Shown here: one piece after another, positions 21,691 to 33,700 of the stretch
Numbering within the stretch: position 1 is the first letter of the stretch
Layout of the letters: every line of letters starts with the position of its first letter
Assembly: GCF_020497125.1 (NCBI RefSeq)
Contig: NC_059080.1
Span: 47,495,563-47,559,562 of the forward strand
Length of the DNA: 64,000 nt
Source: Mauremys mutica
Lineage: Eukaryota > Chordata > Testudines > Geoemydidae
Direction of reading: 5' to 3'
Position numbers and translations under genes: made by a program
Notes under the pieces: model-generated
Seen by the model: the letters and a program-made list of their open reading frames with translations, nothing else
Databases searched by the model: none
Told to the model about the DNA's origin: nothing

Positions 21691-21786
21691 CTTTCAGGGT
21701 CCAATTCCCCAGCCTCCATACACCCAGGAATTCTGTGTCTTGGGTCATTGATAGTAACATTGCTTTTTGTAGAATGAGAGCTGGAC
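21691..21786 (-). CDS. ZNF185: ZNF185 A-type repeat exon 4
   Basis: 96-bp minus-strand exon, acceptor tttcttcagcag, donor gtatggga. It encodes SSSHSTKSNVTINDPRHR then IPGCMEAGELDPE. It has the SS start, but the core tyrosine is Cys/Met here, so it is drifting. A solo LTR (20501-21619) lies only about 70 bp past its donor. Symmetric phase and intact splice sites suggest it may still be used. Confidence 0.75.
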
Positions 21787-22213
21787 CTGCTGAAGAAAGA
21801 AAGTCATTGCAGGCCACGAAGAGCCCCAGAGATCGTCTCATGGCATTACGATCTGAAACAGCACATTCTTAAGTGACACCTTTCCACAAGGAAAAGCGTA
21901 CTGTGGGGAAAGTGTAAGCAGTAGGAATGAAATATGGAATCCCATTTGGTCAAGGCCTCTTAATACTGCACATTAACATGGACTGTCTAGAAAAAGTGCT
22001 ATTATTGTCTGCAGAAAACTATATGATGTTTGATTATATATTGAGCATTGGCAGTGTGCTCAGTGCTTTACAATCATAAATGAAGACCGGGTACCTGACA
22101 ATCTAAATCAATGTCCTGATTCTACTTCCAAGACTTACCAGTGCAATATCCTCAAGATTTTCCTTAAAGTCCATGTCTAATATCACTCAGCAAAATACAC
22201 ATCTCCTTCTCAC
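21787..22213 (-). other. ZNF185 intron, nothing recognised
   Basis: About 430 bp between two A exons; no repeat family named, no missing B exon found. Confidence 0.45.
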
Positions 22214-22309
22214 CTGTTGAAATCAAATTCTTCATTATCCAGGTGCATGGGGACTTTGTATCGGACCTCTTGGGTAACAGCGCTGTTGTCTCCAGAAGAA
22301 GGGCTGGAC
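22214..22309 (-). CDS. ZNF185: ZNF185 A-type repeat exon 3
   Basis: 96-bp minus-strand exon, acceptor ttctttggtag, donor gtgagaag. It encodes SSPSSGDNSAVTQEVRYK then VPMHLDNEEFDFN. SS start and x-Y-K-V-P-x-x-L-D core identify the A type. No intact B partner follows; the next exon 3' is another A copy (21691), so one B copy may have been lost. Symmetric phase. Confidence 0.8.
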
Positions 22310-23567
22310 CTACCAAAGAAGGAGGGTCATTCCAGTATGCAAAGGGCCTTGGAGATTGGCTCATGGAATTAGATTCTGAAATGGCTAGATCCTTTGTGAA
22401 ATATCTGCTCCAGAACATGGCAATGTGGGGGAAGTATAGGCAATGCAAAATAAGCATGGACTATAGAACTCTTTTTGCTAAACTCCTCTTAGCACTACCC
22501 ATGGGATGTACAGCATTCTATGGGCTTTCCTCCCAGCAGTAGTGGCTTGACAGTTGTAAGTGAAGAACAATAGCCAATGGAGTCTGACCCAGGGTCAGCA
22601 CCTGCACATCAAGCCAACACCCAGGGTCAGAGTAGGAAAGAAGGAGGAGGTCTTATGATTAAGGCACAATGCTGGGAATGAGAAGACATGCACCTCTAAT
22701 AGCTCTACCACTGATTCACTGTCTGTCCTTTGGCAAGAATCTTTTAGTTGCTGTGCCTCTGTTTCTTCATCTGTAACATGGGATAATCATATTTACTTAT
22801 GTCAGAGTGAGGGTTGTAAGGCTAAGTTCACTCATGTATAATTAATGTGTTAGGGTGTGAGCTGCTATAGAAATGACTATTTTGTTACTTGGGCTCTCTT
22901 ATGCTGGAGTTAGGAGACCCTTAGCATGGGTCTAGGAGACCCTTAGCAAGGAACCACCCAACTATACACAAGTTGCAAGGTCTACAGAAGTCAGTGAGAG
23001 TTCTGCATGCATTTCTGAGGGATGGATTGTACCCACGAAGACACGCATGCAATGGATAGATCTTGGGAACATTGGGAGAAGCTTGGGCTATATTAGATCA
23101 GTTCACTGAGATTTGATTTTTCAGTGGATATCATCTGAATATTAATTACTCAAATTAAGCCCTTTGGCAGTGAGTTTGGAATTGCTTGGCCTAATTGCCC
23201 TGAACATTGTAGAGTAATAAAGTTTAAGGCCAGAAGGGACCAGCAGATCATCTAGTCTGACCTCATGTATGTCACAAGCCACCAGCAACACACAGCACCT
23301 GCATATGCAGAATTAGAGCAAATTACTGTGTGCTACAGGAAAAGAACAGGAGGGACTAAGGTGCTACAGTGCCAAAGGTCCCTACAGGGAATAGATGGAA
23401 TTGGCACCTGGCATGGGAATTTCAAATTGTGATGTTCTGCACCTGCTTGATGCTAAGAGGTTAGGGAGCAACAGGCATTTCCAAAGCCTTAGACAAAAGG
23501 GGAACGGAACACAGCTAAAGAATTCATCATCAGAGCAATATGATGGTTGTTCCCCCTAACTCCTTAC
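22310..23567 (-). other. ZNF185 intron with MIR and an unnamed interspersed repeat
   Basis: 22645-22890 reads as an antisense MIR (ctgtgcctctgtttcttcat, taacatgggataatcatatt). 23218-23400 (aaggccagaagggaccagca) is also found at 55405-55880 and is a shared old retroelement. The rest is unremarkable. Confidence 0.55.
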
Positions 23568-23666
23568 TTTGTCACATTCAGTTCAGGCTCTTTGTGTTCT
23601 GTGGCTCTGGTACTCTCGTATCTGATCTCTCTTGTGGGACGTCTCTCCTCATAGCATGGGACAGAT
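23568..23666 (-). CDS. ZNF185: ZNF185 B-type repeat exon
   Basis: 99-bp minus-strand exon, acceptor ccttctttaccag, donor gtaaggag. It encodes SVPCYEERRPTREIRYES then TRATEHKEPELNVT. The B-type signature is V-P, an Arg-rich stretch, R-Y-E-S-x-R-A-x-x-H and an acidic end. It is clearly homologous to exons at 5021 and 111 and to the broken copies at 15850 and 8547/10823. Even the flanking intron bases (ctccttac and ctggtaaagaagg on the plus strand) are similar among copies, so the duplicated unit extends into the introns. Confidence 0.8.
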
Positions 23667-24213
23667 CTGGTAAAGAAGGAAAAGCCCATCACTGGCACCT
23701 GAATCATCATGTAAAACTGTTCTGTGTGCTGAGAAAAAGGAAAGACTCTGTCCAACTGTTCAAAGGCTCTTTCTGTGGGGATTGTTTCATGGGCCCCAAC
23801 TGCATTTCAATGTGCCAACCTACTGACACTGACTTTCTATTTATTTCAGTTGCCCTTTAACACCTCTGTTGCTTCTGCAGCATCTTATGGTCACTAGGAT
23901 GGGAGCAGAGCCTATCCACATTAACATTGGCTAAGAACTAAGGGTACTAATCCCTCCAAGCACATGGCATTGACAAGAGAACAGAGCTCAAGTATTCGAA
24001 TCTTGTCAGGAAAGGCTGAGGTGAAATACACCTCAAGCTCACCTTACGTCCTGCAAGCTGGGGTATCTATACTCTTCTGCACAGTCCCTTTCATCATTTC
24101 AGACTCCAGGGCTGATGGCTATAATAAGAGTGCCTTCTGAGAGCAGTGGACTTTAGATTTTCCTTTGTCCTCAGATTTCCTGGATAACCCCACTAAGTGC
24201 AAAACCCACGTAC
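23667..24213 (-). other. ZNF185 intron between paired A and B exons
   Basis: About 550 bp, no repeats recognised. This is the only intact A-to-B intron in the window. Confidence 0.5.
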
Positions 24214-24300
24214 CTTTTATCTGTATCACCCAGGTATCCAGGGACTGTGAATCTGGCATCAGTGGGATGTGTGGGGATGTCTTTAGATTGGGGGCTGGAC
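24214..24300 (-). CDS. ZNF185: ZNF185 A-type repeat exon 2
   Basis: 87-bp minus-strand exon, acceptor ctctggcag, donor gtacgtgg. It encodes SSPQSKDIPTHPTDARFT then VPGYLGDTDK. The SS start and V-P-G-Y-L-G-D-T core align with the A-type exon at 34524. It is paired with a B-type exon 550 bp further 3' (23568). Symmetric phase. Confidence 0.8.
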
Positions 24301-24395
24301 CTGCCAGAGGAGGAGAGTCATTAAACTGCTTCACTCGCTCATATGTGTTGTTAAAGTGTTTCAGAAAGGTCACTCAGTGGAATTACTGTTTAGAC

Positions 24396-24747
24396 CAGTG
24401 GTTCTTAACCTGGGGTGCATACACCCCCTGGGGGTGGAGATACCCTTTCTGGGGGTTCGAGACATGCCAGATTTTTTTTAGAAGGTAAATCATCGAAAAC
24501 ACAAATTAAGCACAGGCACGTAAGTACAACTGTTCCATCAAACCTATGTATTTATTAACATTATACATTTTTTAATGATTACATACTGTAATATACAAAC
24601 AAAAATATATCTAGGTTTAAGGGGTCTGAGAACATATTTTTTAGATTTAAGGGGTGCGAGAACATATTTTGATTTTTGATAAGGGGTGCAAGAACATATT
24701 TTGAGAACCAAATGGGTGCAGGCTGCAGTAAAGGTTAAGAACCACTG
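24396..24747. mobile_element. 352-bp hAT MITE
   Basis: Termini CAGTGGTTCTTAACCTGGG and, inverted, CAGTGGTTCTTAACCTTT. Flanks gtttagac (24388-24395) and gtctagac (24748-24755) match 7 of 8. Inside is a threefold tandem of ggggtgcgagaacatatttt. Confidence 0.88.
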
Positions 24748-24787
24748 GTCTAGACTAACAAGGTTGCACTGTGTGAGACATTAGAAA

Positions 24788-25385
24788 TGGTCTGAAGAAA
24801 ATAGGATGAAATTCAATAAGTACAAATGCAAAGTACTCCGTTTAGGAAGGAACAATCAGTTGCACACATACAAAATGGGAAATGACTGCCTAGGAAGGAG
24901 TACTGCAGAAAAGGATCTGGGGGTCATAACTGACCACAAGCTAAATATGAGTCAACAAAAAAAGCTGCTGCTGCAAAAAAAAACCCCCAAACATAATTCT
25001 GGGATGTATTAGCAGGAGTGTTATAAACTAGACATGAGAAGTAATTCTTCTACTCTACTCCACGTTGATTAAGTCTCAACTGTAGTATTGTGTCCATTTC
25101 TGGGCACCACATTTCAGAAAAGATGTGGACAAATTGGAGAAAGTCCAGAGAAGAGCAACAAAAATGATTAAAGGGCTAGAAAACATGACCCATGAGAGAA
25201 GATTAAAAAATTGGGTTTGTCTAGTCTGGAAAAGAGAAGACTGAGGGGGCATGATAACTGTTTTCAAGTATATAAAAGGTTGTTACAAGGAGAAAGAAGA
25301 AAAATTGTTCTTCTTAACCTCTGAGGATAGGACAAGAAGCAATGGGCTTAAATTGCAGCAAAGGAGATTTAGGTTGGTAATGAAG
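24788..25385 (+). mobile_element. CR1 3' fragment (third CR1 family)
   Basis: Encodes the ORF2 C-terminal region (LGVITDHKLNMSQQ) with frameshifts, then breaks off into another CR1. Truncated at both ends. Confidence 0.75.
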
Positions 25386-27189
25386 TAAAAATCTTAAGCG
25401 AATCCACATGTTTCATAGAATCTCTATGGATAGAAATTTCATGCTCTAATAAAAATATAACATTAGGGATCTATTATCGACCACCTGACCAGGACAGTAA
25501 TAGTGATGATGAAATGCTAAGAGAAATTAGAGAGGCTATGAAAATTAAGAACCTGATAATAGTGGGGGATTTCAATTATCCCCACATTGACTGGGAACAT
25601 TTCACTTCAGGACGAAACGCAGAGATAAAATTTCTCGATACTTTAAATGACTGCTTCTTGGAACAGCTGGTACGGGAACCCACAAGGGGAGAGGCAACTC
25701 TAGATTTAATCCTGAGTGGAGCACAGGAGCTGGTCCAAGAGGTAACTATAGCAGGACCGCTTGGAAATAGTGACCATAATACAATAACATTCAACATCCC
25801 TGTGGTGGGAAGAACATCTCAACAGCCCAACACTGTGGCATTTAATTTCAAAAGGGGGAACTATGCAAAAATGAGGGGGTTAGTTAAACAGAAGTTAAAA
25901 GGTACAGTGACTAAAGTGAAATCCCTGCAAGCTGCATGGGCACTTTTTAAAGACACCATAATAGAGGCCCAACTTCAATGTATACCCCAAATTAAGAAAC
26001 ACAGTAAAAGATCTAAAAAAGAGCCACCATAGCTTAAAAACCATGTAAAAGAAGCAGTGAGAGAGAAAAAGACTTCCTTTAAAAAGTGGAAGTCAAATCC
26101 TAGTGAGGCAAATAGAAAGGAGCACAAACACGGCCAACTTAAGTGCAAGAGTGTAATAAGAAAAGCCAAAGAGGAGTTTGAAGGACAGCTAGCCAAAAAC
26201 TCCAAAGGTAATAACAAAATGTTTTTTAAGTACATCAGAAGCAGGAAGCCTGCTAAACAACCAGTGGGGCCCCTTGATGATCGAGATACAAAAGGAGCGC
26301 TTAAAGATGATAAAGTCATTGCGGAGAAACTAAATGGATTCTTTGCTTCAGTCTTCACGGCTGAGGATGTTAGGGAGATTCCCAAACCTGAGCTGGCTTT
26401 TGTAGGTGACAAATCTGAGGAATTGTCACAGATTAAAGTGTCACGAGGAGGTTTTGGAATTAATTGATAAACTCAACATTAACAAGTCACCGGGATCAGA
26501 TGGCATTCACCCAAGAGTTCTGAAAGAACTCAAATGTGAAGTTGCGGAACTATTAACTAAGATTTGTAACCTGTCCTTTAAATCAGCTTCGGTACCCAAT
26601 GACTGGAAGTTAGCTAATGTAACAACAATATTTTAAAAGGGCTCTAGAGGTGATCCAAGCAATTACAGACCGGTAAGTCTAATGTCAGTACCGGGCAAAT
26701 TAGTCGAAACAATAGTTAAGAATAAAATTGTCACATAGAAAAACATAAACTGTTGAGTAATAGTCAACATGGTTTCTGTAAAGGGAAATCGTGTATTACT
26801 AATCTATGAGAGTTCTTTGAAGGGGTCAACAAACATGTGGACAAGGGGGATCCGGTGGACATAGTATACTCAGGGGCGGCGAGTTATATGGGCCCGTGGG
26901 GCCCAGGCCCCACCAATAATCCAGGAGCTGGGCTCAGCCCCAGCAATGTTTGGGCCCCAGGCCCTGTGCTGGGGGTCCCCGCGTTGCAACACCCGGCGCT
27001 CTCACTCACCGCAGCGGCAGCGGCAGCTCCCGGGAGGGGCCTCAGGAGCGACTGGACTCCCAGCCCATTGGCTGGGAACCCCAGCCAATGGGAGCTGCCA
27101 GGGGCGGTGCCGGAGCTGCCTGGCCGCGCCTCCACAGCAGGGAGGGGGAGCGAGCCACAGGCAGCGGCTGAGCCCTGGGCATTGTGAGC

Positions 27190-28035
27190 AGCAGACAGAC
27201 ACAGACGGTGAGCTGTGGGCAGCCAGACACACACAGCCGGGGAGTGGGGGTTGGTGGGGACAAACACACACAGCCAGGGGGTTGTGGGACAGACACACAC
27301 GGGGGGTGGGGGGGACGGACAGACAGACAGACACAGCCTGTGAGCTGTGGGGGCAGCCAGACACACACACACAGCCGGGGAGGGGGGGTTGGTGGGGACA
27401 AACACACACAGCCAGGGGGTTGTGGGACAGACACACACAGGGGGAGGGGGGACGGACAGACAGACACAGCCTGTGAGCTGTGGGGGCAGCCAGACACACA
27501 CACACAGCCGGGGAGGGGGGCGTTGGTGGGGACAAACACACACAGCTTGGGGGTTGTGGGACAGACACACACAGCGGGGGTCAGACAGACAGACATACAC
27601 AGCCGGGGGGGGGGGGTTGGTGGGGAGAAACAGACACAGCCAGGGGGTTGGGGGTTGGGGGACAGACACACACAGCGGGGAGCAGACAGACAGACACAGC
27701 CGGGGGGGGGGTTTGGTGGGGACAAACAGACACAGCCAGGGGATTGGGGGTTGGGGGACAGACACACACAGTGGGGGGCAGCCAGACAGACAGACACAGC
27801 CGGGGGTTGTGGGACAGACAGACACAAGGACACAGCCAGGGGGTTGTGGGACAGACACACACAGCGGGGGGGAAGGGGGACAGACACACACAGCCGGGGG
27901 TGGTGGGGGCAGCCAGACACACACAGCCGGGGGTTGTGGGACAGACCGACACAAGGACACAGCCAGGGGGTTGTGGGACAGACAGACGGACACAGCCGGG
28001 GGAGTTGTGGGGACAGACAGATGGAGCCATGGGTG
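27190..28035 (+). repeat. GC-rich minisatellite
   Basis: About 60-bp units built on cagccgggggttgtgggaca and gacagacacacacagc, arranged at the left in a roughly 130-bp higher-order unit (agctgtgggggcagcc recurs at about 27211, 27345 and 27475). Long open frames through it on both strands (up to 451 codons) are a by-product of stop-free repeats. Confidence 0.88.
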
Positions 28036-28629
28036 GGGAAAGGAGCAGCAATGGGCACCCCGGGGCTGGTATAAAATACACTGGATGGCGGGGGGCTTCC
28101 TGAGGGGACTATAGCAACACCCCCCGCAGAGCAGACCCAGGTTGCAGCTGGCTCCGCCCATCACAGCCCCCTGCCCCACAGAGACCCACACAACCCTCTG
28201 CCCCCTCGAGAGACTCCCAATGACCCCTGTGCCCGTCACTCCTCTCCAAAGAGCCCTCCCCTTTGTGCCAGCCCACTCCCCTCCCCCACTGCCTCCCCTC
28301 CTCCAAAGCTCCCTACAATCTCCCCTTTTGCCTTCCGCCCCCCAGCCCAGCCCATTCCATTGGCCGGGAGGCTCCCAGTCTAGAAGCTAGCAGGGCCCAT
28401 GGGAGCTGCACCTGAGGCAGGGTGCCTGCCTGCAGATGCAGACCTGCCTGGCTGTGCCTCCACAGCACAGGGAGGGGGAGCCACAGGTGAGCAAGCCCTG
28501 GTCATCATCATCATCACAGGCCCAGTAATTCTCTGGATATTTAATTTCACTGAGGCAAAATGTGTGCAATTTTATGGGTTGAATGATTGAATGACATAAT
28601 ACCCACCTGCCTGCATTGTCCGTCACTAA

Positions 28630-28925
28630 GCCCTGGTCTACACACAGCCCCGGGGTCGAACTAGGGTACGCGAATTCAGCTACGTGAATAACGTAGCTGA
28701 ATTCGAACTACCCTAGTTCGAATGACTTACCCGTCCAGACGCCGCGGAAGCGAACTCCGCGGCTCCAAGGTCGACTCCGCCAACTCCTCCTGCCGCGGTG
28801 GAGTACCGGAGTCGACCGCGGCGCTTCCGGAGTTTGAACTATCGCGTCTAGATCAGATGCGATAGTTCGAACTCCGAGAAGTCGAACTCGCCGCGTCGAC
28901 CCGCGCGGTAAGTATAAACGTACCC
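28630..28925. mobile_element. CpG-rich MITE with two strong hairpins
   Basis: Flanked by TAA at 28627-28629 and 28926-28928. The left half folds on tcgaactagggta and cgaattcagctacgt against their complements (28655-28722). The right half folds on ggagtttgaactatcgc against gcgatagttcgaactcc. Probably PIF/Harbinger-derived from the 3-bp TSD; termini are only weakly matched. Confidence 0.65.
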
Positions 28926-28928
28926 TAA

Positions 28929-29565
28929 GTCCAGTAATTTTGTCAAGTGTTTGTTGCACAACATGGTGGTGCCTACCCCTACCTTGTGCTTCAGGGGGTG
29001 ATGGGGTCAGGGCAGCCTGTTATAGAACTACCTGATTAGTAATTGGATATGTTGGCTGGCATCTTTTTTAGTAATTGGATATGTTTGCTCCCCCTGATGT
29101 TAGAACCTGGCTACACCACTGGGGAGGGGAGCTTCCTAGACCTGTGCAGCTGGGGCTTAGGTGAATTTTGTGATACTGTGCCCCTTCCCAGCTACCACCC
29201 TGCAGTCCCCACTCCTGCACCATGCTAGGCAAGGGGCAGCCCCATCCCCAGTGAGGCTATGGTGAGGGGTGGCAGCAGGGGAGGCCATACGTGATGGCAA
29301 CCTCCCCCCTCGGTACCCACCATAGGGGAGCCGAGTGGGCTTTCTGGACCTGAGAGGGACCCTAGGAGCATGTGCAGTGAACTGCGGGGGAGAGGAGGGG
29401 TCCCTCCCCTGGAGCTTGCTGCTGCCAGGGAGGGTGGAGGGGAGTCCTCTTTGGCCCTAGCCCTGGGGCAGCCTGTCTGCACCCCAAGTTCCTTATCCCC
29501 AGCCCTGCCCCAGAGTCCTCACCTGACCGGAAAAACACGCAACTTAAATTTGGTGGTCAGTTTAG
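28929..29565. other. Body of the 4.1-kb insertion, nothing recognised
   Basis: GC-rich unique-looking sequence; no exon, no named repeat. Confidence 0.4.
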
Positions 29566-30195
29566 AGTATCATAGAATATCAGGGTTGGAAGGGGCCTCA
29601 GGAGGTCATAAGGTCCAACCTCATGCTCAAAGCAGGACCAATTCCCAACTAAATCATCCCAGCCAGGGCTTTGTCAAGCCGGGCCTTAAAAACCTCTAAG
29701 GAAGGAGATTCCACCACCTCGCTAGGTAACCCATTCCAGTGTTTCACCACCCTCCTAGTGAAAAAGTTTCTCTTAATATCCAACCTAAACCTCCCCCACT
29801 GCAACTTGAGATCATTACTCCTTGTTCTGTCCTCTGCTACCACTGAGAACAGTCTAGATCCATCCTCTTTGTAACCCCCTATCAGGTAGTTGAAAGCAGC
29901 TATCAAATCCTCCCTTATTCTTCTCTTCTGCAGACTAAACCATCCCAGTTCCCTCAGCCTCTCCTCAGAAGTCATGTGCTCCAGCCCCCTAATCATTTTT
30001 GTTGCCCTCCACTGGATTTTCCAATTTTTCCACATCCTTCTTGCAATGTGGGGCCCAAAACTGCACGTAGTACTCTAGATGAGGCCTCACCAATGTTGAA
30101 TAGAGGAGAATGATCATGTCCCTCGATCTGCTGGCAATGCCCCTACTTATACAGCCCAAAATGATGTTAGCCTTCTTGACAAAGGCCAGAGGAGG
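29566..30195 (-). mobile_element. CR1 3' fragment, antisense
   Basis: Begins on the left with the CR1 tail (atcatagaatatcagggttg). Minus-strand coding matches the ORF2 C-terminus ([19 protein letters not shown]). About 630 bp, nested in the hAT-like insertion. Confidence 0.85.
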
Positions 30196-30986
30196 GAGTG
30201 TTAGTGCCTGTGTGGACTTCTGAGAAGTGCATGGGGTGGAAGGAGATGCTGGGATGCTCTGGAACCACTCCTTCAAAGCCAGTCAAGACTCTGGGGGAGC
30301 CTCCTCTCTGAGCAGACTGTCTCCAGAGCAAGAAGCTTACACCTTCCTGGGTCTGACCTCAGAGCATTCAGCATGCCCTTCCACACCATGCACTTTCCGC
30401 AGTGAGTCCGCCCAGGCGGGGTCCTGGGGCAGCCAGAGGTCCCTGCACCCCAACTCGGCAGTCAGATGTGACTCTCAGCCAGAATGTAAAACAGAAGGTT
30501 TATTAGATGATGGGAGCACAGTTTAAACAGAGCTTGTTGGTACAGAAAACAGAACCCCTCGGTCAGGTCCATCTTGCGGGGTGGGGAGCCCAGAACCAAG
30601 TTCTGAGTCTCTCCCCATTTCCCCAGCCAGCTCCAAACTGACACTCCCTCCTCTGGCCTCTGTGTCTCTTCCGGACAAGGAGGCCACCTGATCTCTTTGT
30701 CCCCAACACCTTCAGTTGGCATCTTGCAGGGGAAACTGAGGCACCCACACAGTATTCAGAGAAAATATTAAGAACATTCCCACTTCATCACAACAGGTAC
30801 AACAAAATATAATACTGTATATTGAAGTAGGCAAGTGCTGCTTCTGACTTTCCACTTTTAATTGACCCTTGTAATCTTGTGGCGCTGACGCATTGTAGCT
30901 TCATTTTATATCGGCTTACAGGGCGGGAGCGGGGGGGCCCCACCATTTTGGGCCCCACCAAAAATTATACAAACCTGCCGCATATG
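30196..30986. other. Right part of the 4.1-kb insertion
   Basis: Unassigned; the segment near 30735-30795 ends cacttcatcacaacagg, LTR-like wording. No coding potential I trust. Confidence 0.35.
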
Positions 30987-32267
30987 AGTATACTTAGATT
31001 TCCAGAAAGCCTTTGACAAGGTCCCTCACCAAAGGCTGTTACGTACATTAAGCTGTCATGGGATAAAAGGGAAAGTCCTTTCATGGATTGAGAACTGGTT
31101 AAAGGACAGGGAACAAAGGGTAGGAATTAATGGTAAATTCTCAGAATGGAGAGGGGTAAATAGTGGTGTTCCCCAAGGGTCAGTCCTAGGACCAATCCTA
31201 TTCAATTTATTCATAAATGATCTGGAGAAAGGGGTAAACAGTGAGGTGGCAAAGTTTGCAGCTGATACTAAACTGCTCAAGATAGTTAAGACCAAAGCAG
31301 ACTGTGAAGAACTTCAAAAAGATCTCACAAAACTAAGTGATTGGGCAACAAAATGGCAAATGAAATTTAATGTGGATAAATGTAAAGTAATGCACATTGG
31401 AAAAAATAACCCCAACTATACATACATTATGATGGGGGCTAATTTAGCTACAACGAGTCAGGAAAAAGATCTTGGAGTCATCGTGGACAGTTCTCTGAAG
31501 ATGTCCACGCAGTGTGCAGAGGCGGTCAAAAAAGCAAACAGGATGTTAGGAATCATTAAAAAGGTGATAGAGAATAAGACTGAGAATATATTATTGCCCT
31601 TATATAAATCCATGGTACGGCCACATCTCGAATACTGTGTACAGATGTGGTCTCCTCACCTCAAAAAAGATATACTTGCACTAGAAAAGGTTCAAAAAAG
31701 GACAACTAAAATGATTAGGGGTTTGGAGAAGGTCCCATATGAGGAAAGATTAAAGAGGCTAGGACTCTTCAGCTTGGAAAAGAGGAGACTAAGGGGGGAT
31801 ATGATAGAGGTATATAAAATCATGAGTGATGTGGAGAAAGTGAATAAGGAAAAGTTATTTACTTATTCCCATAATACAAGAACTAGGGGTCACCAAATGA
31901 AATTAATAGGCAGCAGGTTTAAAACAAATAAAAGGAAGTTCTTCTTCACGCAGCGCACAGTCAACTTGTGGAACTCCTTACCTGAGGAGGTTGTGAAGGC
32001 TAGGACTATAACAGTGTTTAAAAGAGAACTGGATAAATTCATGGTGGTTAAGTCCATAAGTGGCTATTGGCCAGGATGGGTGGGGAGTGGTGTCCCTAGC
32101 CTCTGTTTGTCAGAGGGTGGAGATGGATGGCAGGAGAGAGATCACTTGATCATTGCCTGTTAGGTTCACTCCCTCTGGGGCACCTGGCAATGGCCACTGT
32201 CGATAGACAGATACTGGGCTGGATGGACCTTTGGTCTGACCCAGTACGGCCGTTCTTATGTTCTTAC

Positions 32268-33700
32268 GACATTAGGAAAAACTTCCTAACTGTCAGGGTG
32301 GTTAAGCACTGGAATAAATTGCCTAGGGAGGTTGTGGAATCTCCATCACTGGAGATTTTTAAGAGCAAGTTAGACAAACACCTGTCAGGGATGGTCTAGA
32401 TCAGGGGTCAGCAACCTTTCAGAAGTGCTGTGCCGAGTCTTCATTTATTCACTCTAATTTAAAGGTTTCGTGTGCCGGTCATACATTTTAACGTTTTTAT
32501 AAGGTCTCTTTCTATAAGTCTATATTATATAACTAAACTATTGTTGTATGTAAAGTAAACAAGGTTTTCAAAATGTTTAAGAAGCGTCATTTAAAATTAA
32601 ATTAAAATGCTGATCTTACGCCGCCAGCCTGCTCAGCTCGCTGCCAGCCTGGGGTTCTGTTCACCTAGGCCAGCAGCGGGCTGAGCAGGGCCTGCGGCCG
32701 GGACCCCAGACCTGGGTGGGGAGGTTTCAGGGGTCAGGGCAGAGGGCTGGGGTGTGGGGGGTTCAGGGATGAGGGCTGGGGTGTGTGGGGGTGTAGGGCA
32801 GAAGCCTGGGTGTGTGTGGGGGGGTCAAGGGTCAGGGCAGAGGCTGGGGGTGTGTGGGGGGTGCAGGGCAGAAGGCTGAGTGTGTGGGGGGGTCAGGGCA
32901 GAGGGATGGGGCTGTGGGGATGCAGAGCAGAGGGCTGGGGGTGTGTGGGGGTTCAAGGGTCAGGCAGAGGGCTGGGGGGTATGGGGGCTGCAGGGCAGAA
33001 AGCTGAGTGTGTGGGAGGGGGTCAGGGCAGAAGGCTGGGTGTGTGAGGGGGTTCAAGGGTCAGGGCAGAGGGCTGGGGGGTATGGGGGCTGCAGGGCAGA
33101 ATGCTGAGTGTGGGGGGGGTCAGGGCAGAGGGCTTGGGGGCCTGGGGGGTGTAGGACAGAAGACAGTGTGGGCGGGGATCAGGGCAGAGGGCTGGAGTGC
33201 TCGGCCCGTAGGGGTGCTCCCAGCCCCCTGCCCTGAGCGGCTCAGGGCAAGGGGCTGGAAGAGATATGCCTGTTCCACCCCCTTCCCCAAGGCTCCACCC
33301 CTACCTCTCTCTGTCCCCTCTAGGGAACTGCCTGCACGCTGTTGCTCTTCCCCCCTCCCTCTCACTAGGGCCATCAGCTGATTGGCGCAGGGAAGGAGAG
33401 GGGGCGGGGCAGGAGAGCACCACTCTGGGGGAAGAAGCGGCGGAGAGGGAAGCTTGGTTGCCGCAGAACCAAGCTTCTGCCTCCTGCCCCCGCAGGGGAG
33501 AGCGGTGGGGGGGGGGGGGGCTGAGGGCCAGGACTGTGGCAGGCAGCTGCGTGCCGCTCAAAATCGGCTCGCGTGCCATGTTTGGCACACGTGCCGCAGG
33601 TTGCCAACCCCTGGTCTAGATAATACTGAGCCATGAGTGGAGGGGACTGGATTAGATGACCTCTTGAGGTCCCTTCCAATCCTATGATTCTATGAAACTA
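32268..33700 (+). mobile_element. CR1 3' end split by a hAT element
   Basis: Left piece gacattaggaaaaacttcct to ggatggtctagat; right piece from 33614 ends tccaatcctatgattctatg. The two join exactly across the hAT at 32402-33613. Confidence 0.85.
32402..33613. mobile_element. hAT element with 8-bp TSD and minisatellite core
   Basis: Ends CAGGGGTCAGCAACCT and, inverted, CAGGGGTTGGCAACCT. gtctagat is duplicated exactly at 32394-32401 and 33614-33621. 1,212 bp. Core 32710-33200 is a tandem array of about 35-75-bp units based on gggtcagggcagagggctgg. No transposase. Confidence 0.92.

Larger units (their letters stand above)
26871..30986. mobile_element. 4.1-kb hAT-like insertion in CR1, with nested repeats
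   Basis: Flanked by an exact 8-bp duplication, agtatact, at 26863-26870 and 30987-30994. Ends CAGGGGCGGCGAGTT and, inverted, CATATGCGGCAGGTT are partly matched. No transposase is seen. It contains a minisatellite, a hairpin MITE, an antisense CR1 fragment and unassigned sequence. Confidence 0.7.
25385..32270 (+). mobile_element. CR1 LINE (TTCTTATG family) split by a 4.1-kb insertion
   Basis: The left part 25385-26870 encodes the end of the endonuclease (LIIVGDFNYPHIDWE at about 25551) and the amino half of RT (ORF blocks 25514-26032, 26057-26467, 26406-26636). The right part 30987-32270 resumes at [13 protein letters not shown] and continues through the RT C-terminus to the 3' end ttcttatgttctta. 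In the right part the catalytic motif reads FAADT rather than FADDT. The first ORF blocks are separated by single-base changes. Confidence 0.87.

Noticed and set aside
26884..28239. 451-codon minus-strand open frame and several long overlapping frames
   Set aside because: They run through a minisatellite whose units lack stops in several frames; composition is repetitive Cys/Pro/Val with no domain and no splice support.
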